DNA from: Thermoflexus hugenholtzii JAD2
GTDB taxonomy: Bacteria; Chloroflexota; Dehalococcoidia; UBA2979
Length of the DNA: 9,135 nt
Direction of reading: 5' to 3'
Assembly (NCBI GenBank): GCA_945889565.1
Contig: CAMDBZ010000053.1
Location: forward strand, 1-9,135
Part shown: one piece after another, positions 1 to 4,660 of the stretch
Position numbering within the stretch: position 1 is the stretch's first letter
Layout: each line of letters starts with the position of its first letter
Translations under genes and position numbers: made by a program
The notes under the pieces: model-generated
Databases searched by the model: none
Seen by the model: only the letters and a program-made list of their open reading frames with translations
What the model was told of the DNA's origin: nothing

Positions 1-647
1 CCGTGGACGGCCGGCGCGAGGCGGTGGACACGATGTACTACAACGAGACAGAGGTGGCGCGTGTCGCGCACCTCGGCTTCCAGCTCGCGCGCGGGCGGCG
101 GCAACGACTGGCGAGCGTCGACAAGGCGAACGTGCTGGACACGTCGCGCCTGTGGCGCGAGGTGGTGATGGAGATTCGCCCGCAGTACCCGGACGTGGCG
201 TACGAGAACGTGCTGGTGGACGCGATGGCGATGCACCTGATCCGCCGGCCGTCCGCCTTCGACGTGGTGATCACGGAGAACCTGTTCGGCGACATCCTGA
301 CGGACGAGGCGTCGATGCTGGCGGGGTCGCTGGGGATGCTGCCGTCGGCGTCGCTGCGCGCGGGGGCGGGGGAGGCGACGGGCCTCGGCCTGTACGAGCC
401 GATCCATGGCTCGGCGCCGGACATCGCGGGGCAGGGCATCGCGAACCCCATCGGGATGCTGCGCTGCGTGGCGATGCTGCTGCGCCATTCGCTCGGCCTC
501 GAGGCGGAGGCGGCGGCCGTGGAGGCGGCGGTGACGGCGACGATCGAGTCGGGGCTGCGCACGGCGGACATCGCGGCGGCGGGCGAGCGCGCGGTTTCGA
601 CGAGCGAGATGGCGTCGGCGGTGCTTGGGCGGATTACGGCGGGTTAG
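1..647 (+). CDS. leuB: 3-isopropylmalate dehydrogenase, C-terminal part (5' end outside window)
   Basis: LeuB catalyses the NAD-dependent oxidation and decarboxylation of 3-isopropylmalate to 2-oxoisocaproate, the third leucine-specific step, in the cytoplasm. The gene runs in from before base 1; the visible frame begins with the codon at 3-5 and gives the last 214 residues of a protein that is usually about 350-360 long. The signatures are clear: SVDKANVLDTSRLWREVV carries the catalytic Lys of the isopropylmalate/isocitrate dehydrogenase family, followed by VDAMAMHLIRRP, then ENLFGDILTDEASML with the metal-binding Asp pair, GMLPSASL, and GLYEPIHGSAPDIAG from the NAD-binding region. The TAG stop at 645-647 lies inside the 3' end of the opposite-strand fic gene (14-bp overlap). 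The related cimA lies about 1.7 kb downstream on the same strand. The identification is secure; only the start is missing. Confidence 0.97.
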   Translation, partial: VDGRREAVDTMYYNETEVARVAHLGFQLARGRRQRLASVDKANVLDTSRLWREVVMEIRPQYPDVAYENVLVDAMAMHLIRRPSAFDVVITENLFGDILTDEASMLAGSLGMLPSASLRAGAGEATGLGLYEPIHGSAPDIAGQGIANPIGMLRCVAMLLRHSLGLEAEAAAVEAAVTATIESGLRTADIAAAGERAVSTSEMASAVLGRITAG

Positions 648-1761
648 GGGGGGGCTGCCGGGGCGGGTGCGGCATCAGTTGCAACGCATCCGCACGGATA
701 CGAGCCAGCACTTCGTCGAACGGGCGCACGCTGCGGTAGCGAGTTGCTCGCCCGCGGCCAACACGTTCGACGGCTCCCAGCGTTACCAAGCTGTTGAGGT
801 CGGACACAGCCGTCGCCCCGGAGACGCCGAGAGCGCGCGCGTACTCCCCGCTCGACACGGAGCGCGCGAGCCTCACGTAACCGAACCCGGCAGCGGTCCG
901 ACTCGGCAGCCGATACTTCTCGGCGAAGTCGGACGCGATCTGAGGCCATGCACCAATCACGGCGTCGTCCACCAGCGTTTCGCGCAGCAGGCTCGCGAGA
1001 AACCAGCGCACCCACGGGGTGAAATCGACGTGCTGGCCGGGGTAGCGCGGACCGAAGCGGCGGAGCTCAGCGTAGTACGCCTCGATATCTGCGCCGAATA
1101 TCTGCTCGGCGCGCACGAAGCCGCGCAGCCGCCAGCCGGCGCGCGCGAGCAGGTACGACGTGAGCGCGCGTCCGGTGCGACCGTTGCCGTCGTCGAACGG
1201 GTGAAGGTTGATGAACTCGGCGTGCGCGATCGCGGCGAGCACGAGCGGGTGCTGCTGTCCGCGCGCCGCGCGCGTCCACTGCACGAGGTCGTCCATCAGC
1301 TGCCGGAGCTGCGTCTCGAGCGGGGGCATGTACAGCACTTCGCGGCGCGGATTGAGGACGGCGTTCTGGGTGGTGCGGTACTGGCCGGCGGTGCCGTAGG
1401 GGTCGACCTCGCGGACGACGAGGAAGTGCAGCGCGCGAATCAGGCCGCCGTCGACATCGAGGGCGGGGTCGCCGGCGACCTGGTAGGCGAAGCGCACGGC
1501 GTCGCGGTAGTTCAGGTTCTCGATCGCCGCCACGTCAGGGCGGCGCGGCGCATGCGCGAAGAGGTCGCGCACCTCCTGCTCCGACATCGCGTTGCCCTCG
1601 ATGCGCGTCGACATGTGGGAGCCGCGCGCCTCGGCGAGCTGGCGGAGCCAGCCGGCGAGCATCGACGGAACCTCGAGCGCTTCGAGGTCCTGGCGCGCGC
1701 GCTCGAGGGCATCGATCAGCGGCTGGAGCTCGGCGGTATCAACCCGGGGTTCGAAGGGCAT
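634..1761 (-). CDS. Fic-family protein (likely AMPylating) with N-terminal inhibitory motif and C-terminal winged helix
   Basis: Predicted Fic-domain enzyme of 375 residues. Fic proteins usually transfer AMP from ATP to a hydroxyl side chain of a target protein. The catalytic motif HPFDDGNGRTGR is intact at residues 187-198, with His187 as the expected base. STRIEGN at residues 51-57 matches the (S/T)xxxE(G/N) inhibitory helix, with Glu55 as the inhibitory residue. Because it lies N-terminal to the Fic core, this is a class II self-inhibited Fic. Residues about 295-345 look like a winged helix (EYARALGVSGATAVSDLN, then a GRGRATRY wing), followed by a proline-rich tail. The ATG at 1759-1761 is chosen because a perfect TATAAT ends 6 nt before it, which implies a leaderless mRNA. 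The 3' end overlaps leuB by 14 bp. Partner and target are unknown; no antitoxin-like gene is adjacent. The winged helix next to the palindrome upstream suggests autoregulation (inference). Confidence 0.93.
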   Translation of the reverse strand: MPFEPRVDTAELQPLIDALERARQDLEALEVPSMLAGWLRQLAEARGSHMSTRIEGNAMSEQEVRDLFAHAPRRPDVAAIENLNYRDAVRFAYQVAGDPALDVDGGLIRALHFLVVREVDPYGTAGQYRTTQNAVLNPRREVLYMPPLETQLRQLMDDLVQWTRAARGQQHPLVLAAIAHAEFINLHPFDDGNGRTGRALTSYLLARAGWRLRGFVRAEQIFGADIEAYYAELRRFGPRYPGQHVDFTPWVRWFLASLLRETLVDDAVIGAWPQIASDFAEKYRLPSRTAAGFGYVRLARSVSSGEYARALGVSGATAVSDLNSLVTLGAVERVGRGRATRYRSVRPFDEVLARIRADALQLMPHPPRQPPPNPP

Positions 1762-1767
1762 GCGTCG

Positions 1768-1797
1768 ATTATACGAATAATCACCTGAGTTAGTCGA
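1768..1797 (-). promoter_or_regulatory. Predicted fic promoter, leaderless type
   Basis: On the minus strand there is a consensus -10 TATAAT (1773-1768), 18 bp after TCGACT (1797-1792, 4 of 6 matches to TTGACA). Six bases (CGACGC) separate the -10 from the fic ATG, so transcription should start at or within a base or two of the start codon. No Shine-Dalgarno sequence fits. The -10 is strong, the -35 weak. Confidence 0.65.
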
Positions 1798-1810
1798 ATA
1801 TTCGTATAAT
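1768..1810. repeat. Perfect 12-bp inverted repeat, candidate operator of fic
   Basis: ATTATACGAATA at 1768-1779 is matched exactly by its reverse complement TATTCGTATAAT at 1799-1810, with a 19-bp spacer. Arm centres are about 31 bp apart, close to three helical turns. The right arm also overlaps a self-complementary CGAATATTCG at 1795-1804. The element is strikingly AT-rich for this genome and covers the fic -10 and -35. This is what an operator for a dimeric DNA-binding protein would look like. The Fic winged helix is the nearest candidate binder (inference). The right arm places a second TATAAT facing the other way, but without a convincing -35. Confidence 0.7.
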
Positions 1811-1827
1811 AGCGGAAGCCAGGGCGC

Positions 1828-2088
1828 TTACGCCGTCCAGCCCCACAAGCGCTCGCCGAGGGTGACGATGGTGGGCCAGGCGACGACGGCGAGGGCGGGG
1901 GCGAGCCAGGTCCAGCGGGGGCGGCGGCGGGCGAGCCAGACGCCAAGGACTGCGAGGGCGAGCCAGACGGCCCACAGCACGGCGACGCCACTGGGCGGCG
2001 CCACGAGCACGCTGCCGGCGTAGGGGAGTACGCCCAGCCCGAGGTGCACCGCGAGCGCGACGATGGGGACGGCGCGGGAGGCGGCCAT
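1828..2088 (-). CDS. Small hydrophobic membrane protein, three predicted helices
   Basis: I do not recognise the family. The 86-residue product is strongly hydrophobic, with candidate membrane segments at residues about 7-30, 35-56 and 63-78. Between segments two and three is a basic stretch (ARRRPRW) that would be expected on the cytoplasmic side. The other frames here give Arg/Pro-rich products typical of non-coding high-GC sequence, which supports this frame. The ATG at 2086-2088 lacks a good Shine-Dalgarno or leaderless -10 signal, so the exact start is uncertain. It lies upstream of fic on the same strand, with 66 nt between them that hold the palindrome, and diverges from cimA. Nothing in the sequence shows a functional link to either. 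Confidence 0.6.
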   Translation of the reverse strand: MAASRAVPIVALAVHLGLGVLPYAGSVLVAPPSGVAVLWAVWLALAVLGVWLARRRPRWTWLAPALAVVAWPTIVTLGERLWGWTA

Positions 2089-2106
2089 CGGGGGCTCGTT
2101 TCGCGT

Positions 2107-2136
2107 GCACGGGCCCGGCGCGTTGCCCGGGCGTGC
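2107..2136. repeat. Imperfect GC-rich dyad in the divergent promoter region
   Basis: GCACG at 2107-2111 pairs with CGTGC at 2132-2136, and CCCGG at 2114-2118 pairs with CCGGG at 2127-2131. The dyad covers the predicted cimA -35 and lies between the divergent membrane-protein gene and cimA leader. It could be an operator, but chance is possible in such GC-rich DNA. Confidence 0.3.
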
Positions 2137-2152
2137 CGGGGGCTTCTAGAAT
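2123..2152 (+). promoter_or_regulatory. Predicted promoter of the cimA leader transcript
   Basis: TTGCCC at 2123-2128 (4 of 6 to TTGACA) is followed after 18 bp by TAGAAT at 2147-2152 (5 of 6 to TATAAT). The -10 ends 6 bases before the ATG at 2159, the same geometry as at fic, so the transcript would start at the leader-peptide start codon. This gives a leader of about 220 nt before cimA. Confidence 0.55.
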
Positions 2153-2158
2153 CGTTGC

Positions 2159-2254
2159 ATGCTCGCGCGGCGCAGCCCGGTGAAGAGTGTAGCGAAGGTG
2201 GTGCGCGTCGACCGGCCCGTGCGGCCGGCGGCGGCGATCATCCGGCCGCGCTGA
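2159..2254 (+). CDS. Putative leader peptide of cimA, with adjacent Ile codons
   Basis: This 31-codon ORF starts with ATG at 2159-2161 and ends at TGA 2252-2254. It begins MLARRSPVKSVAKVVRV and ends AAAIIRPR. The two consecutive Ile codons (ATC ATC, 2237-2242) lie four codons from the stop, and there are six Val codons, including a VV pair. CimA feeds isoleucine synthesis, so Ile codons are what a ribosome-stalling leader peptide would carry. The start is placed by the -10 box 6 nt upstream (leaderless); no Shine-Dalgarno is needed. The Ile codons straddle the loop and 3' edge of a strong hairpin at 2219-2251. It could be a chance ORF; the combination of promoter spacing, codons and structure argues against that. 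Confidence 0.5.
   Translation: MLARRSPVKSVAKVVRVDRPVRPAAAIIRPR
2219..2251 (+). promoter_or_regulatory. cimA leader hairpin 1, enclosing the Ile-Ile codons
   Basis: GCGGCCGG at 2221-2228 pairs perfectly with CCGGCCGC at 2242-2249. One G-U and one G-C pair (2219-2220 with 2250-2251) extend the stem to 10. The 13-nt loop (2229-2241) contains nearly all of the ATCATC codons, so a ribosome decoding or stalled there would melt the stem. The 3' arm could alternatively pair through CGCGC (2247-2251) with GCGCG (2272-2276). Confidence 0.5.
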
Positions 2255-2282
2255 ACCTCGACCAGTACTCGGCGCGACGGGA

Positions 2283-2306
2283 CGGCCCGCCCGCCGGGCG
2301 TGGCCG
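2283..2306 (+). promoter_or_regulatory. cimA leader hairpin 2
   Basis: CGGCC-CGCCC (2283-2292) pairs with GGGCG (2296-2300) and GGCCG (2302-2306), giving a 10-bp stem with a GCC loop (2293-2295) and one bulged T at 2301. No T-run follows, so it is not a standard intrinsic terminator. Part of its 3' side (CCGCCGC, 2304-2310) is also complementary to GCGGCGG at 2228-2234 in hairpin 1. Confidence 0.45.
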
Positions 2307-2314
2307 CCGCGTAC

Positions 2315-2339
2315 GTGCCGCGCGCCGAATGCGCGGCAC
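2315..2339 (+). promoter_or_regulatory. cimA leader hairpin 3, perfect 9-bp stem
   Basis: GTGCCGCGC (2315-2323) pairs exactly with GCGCGGCAC (2331-2339) around a 7-nt loop. It is the longest perfect stem in the leader and ends 31 nt before the cimA ribosome binding site. There is no trailing T-tract. It may act as a pause or Rho-linked element, or in translational control. Confidence 0.5.
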
Positions 2340-2340
2340 A

Positions 2341-2358
2341 GCGCCGTGAGTGCGGCGC
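2341..2358 (+). promoter_or_regulatory. cimA leader hairpin 4, next to the ribosome binding site
   Basis: GCGCCG (2341-2346) pairs with CGGCGC (2353-2358) around a 6-nt loop. It ends 12 nt before the GAGG at 2371-2374 and could influence access to it. This is a short stem in a GC-rich region, so it is weak on its own. Confidence 0.35.
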
Positions 2359-2370
2359 GGTGCTAGCAAT

Positions 2371-2374
2371 GAGG
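2371..2374 (+). promoter_or_regulatory. Ribosome binding site that fixes the cimA start
   Basis: GAGG lies 5 nt before the ATG at 2380-2382. An upstream in-frame GTG at 2350 would give a longer protein, but it lies within hairpin 4, has no such signal, and adds ten residues that fit no family. The ATG is therefore preferred. Confidence 0.7.
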
Positions 2375-2379
2375 GTGAG

Positions 2380-3999
2380 ATGAGCGAGCTCCCGGCCCCG
2401 GTCCTGCTGTACGACACGACGCTGCGCGACGGCCTGGGCATGGAAGGCCTGGCCCTGTCGCTGGAGGAGAAGCTGGCGCTCGTCGGGAAGCTCGATGAGC
2501 TCGGGGTGCACTACATCGAGGGCGGGTACCCCGGGTCCAACCCGAAGGATGCGGAGTTCTTCGAGCGGGCGCGCGGGCTGCGGCTGCGGCACGCGCGGCT
2601 GGTGGCGTTCGGCTCGACGCGGCGCGCGGGCGGCGACGTGGCGACCGACGCGGGGCTCGCGGCCGTGCTGCAGGCGGACACGCCGGTGGTGACGCTGGTC
2701 GGCAAGTCGTCGGCGGCGCAGGTACGCGACGTGCTGGAGACGAGCGAGGAAGAGAACCTCGCGATGATCGCGGAGTCGGTGCGCTTCTTCGTGGAGCGCG
2801 GGCGCGAGGTGGTGTTCGACGCGGAGCACTTCTTCGACGGGTACGCGGAGGACCCGGCGTACGCGATCGCGACGCTGCGGGCGGCGGCGAGCGCCGGCGC
2901 GGGGACGGTGGCGCTGTGCGACACCAACGGCGGCTCGCTGCCGGACGCCATCGTGCGGGGCGTCGAGGCGGCGCGCGCGGCGGTGCGCTGCGCGATCGGC
3001 ATCCATACGCACAACGACGCGGACCTTGCGGTGGCGAACACGCTGCTGGCGGTGCAGGCGGGCGCGACGCAGGTGCAGGCGTGCCTGAACGGCTGGGGCG
3101 AGCGCTGCGGCAACGCGAACATCGTGTCGGTGATCGCGAACCTGCAGCTCAAGCTCGGCATCGAGGTGGTGAGCGCGGAGCAGCTCGGGCGGCTCACGGA
3201 GATCGCGCATTTCGCGTCGGAGCTTGCGAACCTCGCGCCGAACCCGCAGCAGCCCTACGTGGGGCAGAGCGCGTTCGCGCACAAGGCGGGGCTGCACGTG
3301 GCGGCGATCTCGAAGTCCGCGGGGTCGTACACGCACGTCGACCCCCTCGCAGTCGGGAACACCGAGCGCGTGCTGGTGTCCGAGTACTCGGGGCGGCGCA
3401 ACATCGAGGCGAAGTTGCGGGAGCAGGGCAGCGGCATCGAGCTGACGGACGAGCAGACGCGCTGGGTGCTGGAGCGGGTGAAGGCGCAGGAGTCGCGCGG
3501 GTACGCGTTCGAGTCGGCGGAGGCGTCGTTCGAGCTGCTGGTGCGGCGGTCGCTGCCGGGCTACCTCGCGCCGTTCGACCTCGAGGACTTCCTGGTGGTG
3601 GAGCGGCGGCGACACGAGCCAGCGGCGGGCGCGGCGGCCGGAAGCGCGGCGGCGGAGAGCGAGATGCAGGCGGAGGCGATGGCGAAGGTGCGCGTCGGCG
3701 AGCTGCTGACGCAGACGGCGGCGGACGGCAACGGGCCGGTGTCGGCGCTGGACGCGGCGGTGCGGCGCGCGCTGTCGGCGTCGTTCCCGGACCTCGATCG
3801 CGTGCACCTGCGCGACTACAAGGTGCGCATCATCAACCCGGGCGGGGGCGCGGACGCTGCGGTGCGCGTGCTGATCGAGTCGACGGACGGCGTGCACTTC
3901 TGGCGCACCGTGGGCGCGTCGACGGACGTCGTGGAGGCGTCGTGGCTGGCGCTGCAGGACGCGTACGAGTACTGGACGCTGCACTACCGCGCGCGGTAG
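2380..3999 (+). CDS. cimA: (R)-citramalate synthase, LeuA-like type
   Basis: Predicted to condense pyruvate with acetyl-CoA to (R)-citramalate, the entry to the threonine-independent route to 2-oxobutyrate and isoleucine; the later steps use the leu enzymes, including LeuB. The 539-residue protein has an N-terminal HMGL-like TIM barrel (about 8-270) with YDTTLRDG at 11-18, GGYPGSNPKD at 48-57, the metal-binding HTHND at 209-213, and NGWGERCGN at 237-245. A LeuA-type regulatory dimer domain follows (about 430-535), after an Ala/Glu-rich linker near 410-430. Such domains commonly bind the feedback inhibitor, here presumably isoleucine. The GGYPGSNPKD block and C-terminal domain favour CimA over 2-isopropylmalate or homocitrate synthase. 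Oddity: the Gln that usually follows LRDG plus one residue is Gly20 (LRDGLGMEG). A structured leader with a putative Ile-containing peptide precedes it. The gene ends 16 nt from the convergent HAD gene. Confidence 0.93.
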   Translation: MSELPAPVLLYDTTLRDGLGMEGLALSLEEKLALVGKLDELGVHYIEGGYPGSNPKDAEFFERARGLRLRHARLVAFGSTRRAGGDVATDAGLAAVLQADTPVVTLVGKSSAAQVRDVLETSEEENLAMIAESVRFFVERGREVVFDAEHFFDGYAEDPAYAIATLRAAASAGAGTVALCDTNGGSLPDAIVRGVEAARAAVRCAIGIHTHNDADLAVANTLLAVQAGATQVQACLNGWGERCGNANIVSVIANLQLKLGIEVVSAEQLGRLTEIAHFASELANLAPNPQQPYVGQSAFAHKAGLHVAAISKSAGSYTHVDPLAVGNTERVLVSEYSGRRNIEAKLREQGSGIELTDEQTRWVLERVKAQESRGYAFESAEASFELLVRRSLPGYLAPFDLEDFLVVERRRHEPAAGAAAGSAAAESEMQAEAMAKVRVGELLTQTAADGNGPVSALDAAVRRALSASFPDLDRVHLRDYKVRIINPGGGADAAVRVLIESTDGVHFWRTVGASTDVVEASWLALQDAYEYWTLHYRAR

Positions 4000-4015
4000 G
4001 CGCGGGCCAGCGCGA

Positions 4016-4660
4016 CTAGCGGGCGGGAGAGTGCACGCGTAGCAGCGCGAGTACCTGCTCGACCGTGTCGCCGGTGTGGTCGATGAGTTCCGCCGTCCAC
4101 CCAAACGCGCGAGCAGCGTTGACGTTCTCGAGTCGATCGTCGAAGAAGAGTATCTCGACACCCGAACAACCGGTTCCCTGCTCCACCTCGTTGAACGCGC
4201 GGGGATCAGGTTTCGCCACGTGTATCAGGTGGCTAGCGAAACGGTGCTGCACGCGGCGGAGCGCAGGGAACTCCGGATCGACACCGACAGCGGGAAAGAG
4301 GCGATCCCACTCGGCGTCGTTCACGTTGGACAGCACGGCGGTTGGGATGCGTGCGACGTCCAGTGCGTCGAAGAGTCGATCGACGCCGGGATACTCGGCG
4401 ATCAACGATGCATCGGTAATGCGCCGGGCGTCGTCACGCGAATACGCGCCATTCGAGGCTTCGGCGAACAGGGCAAGGTAGCGCTCGCTCTCGACTCCGC
4501 CGATGCTGCGGTCGGGCAGCGCCAGCAGCCGGGGCTCGAACTCCGCGCGCCACGCCGCCGAGACCGCGAATCCTGCACGCTCGGCGTCGTCGACCCAGGT
4601 GCGGCCGGCGCGAACCAGCACTCCGCCGATGTCGAAGACGACGAGGCCACGCCAGCTCAC
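4016..4660 (-). CDS. HAD-superfamily hydrolase, YihX-like phosphatase
   Basis: A 214-residue haloacid-dehalogenase-fold protein, probably a cytoplasmic phosphatase. Motif I is VVFDIGGVLV with nucleophile Asp10. The usual Asp two residues on is Gly12, as in YihX-type (HAD-IA variant 3) enzymes, which act on sugar phosphates such as glucose 1-phosphate. Motif II is AVLSNVND (Ser111), motif III is KPDPRAF (Lys150), and motif IV is FFDDRLENV (Asp174-Asp175). An alpha-helical cap fits residues about 15-90. It starts with GTG at 4660-4658, overlapping the TGA of the sensor-kinase gene (GTGA), so translation is probably coupled. Codon use looks less GC-extreme than in its neighbours, judged by eye. 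The substrate cannot be inferred; a role tied to the two-component system is possible but rests only on the overlap. Confidence 0.88.
   Translation of the reverse strand: MSWRGLVVFDIGGVLVRAGRTWVDDAERAGFAVSAAWRAEFEPRLLALPDRSIGGVESERYLALFAEASNGAYSRDDARRITDASLIAEYPGVDRLFDALDVARIPTAVLSNVNDAEWDRLFPAVGVDPEFPALRRVQHRFASHLIHVAKPDPRAFNEVEQGTGCSGVEILFFDDRLENVNAARAFGWTAELIDHTGDTVEQVLALLRVHSPAR

Noticed and set aside
625..1788. 387-codon plus-strand frame across fic
   Set aside because: It is the complement of the fic coding frame; composition is Arg/Val/Gly-rich and there are no motifs, while fic on the minus strand has intact catalytic motifs.
1805..1810. Second TATAAT, facing right, as a plus-strand promoter
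   Set aside because: No -35 at a normal distance and no plus-strand gene downstream until the cimA leader; best explained as the mirror arm of the palindrome.
2187..2210. GAAGGTGGTGCGCG resembles the conserved core of a T-box riboswitch
   Set aside because: The ACC of the T-box core is not present in the right place, and there is no room or evidence for a stem I with a specifier loop upstream.
2044..2349. 101-codon plus-strand frame through the cimA leader
   Set aside because: Arg/Ala/Gly-rich, no motif, and in a different frame from the better-supported short leader ORF at 2159-2254.
2350..2379. Earlier GTG start for cimA at 2350
   Set aside because: It adds ten unconserved residues and has no ribosome binding site, whereas the ATG at 2380 has GAGG 5 nt upstream.
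3997..4018. Bidirectional terminator between the convergent cimA and HAD genes
   Set aside because: Only 16 nt separate the stops, and no stem followed by a T-run is visible on either strand.
2146..4161. Long open frame of 671 codons on the minus strand across cimA
   Set aside because: The product is Arg/His/Pro-rich with no family signature and is antisense to an unmistakable cimA; it is a high-GC shadow frame.
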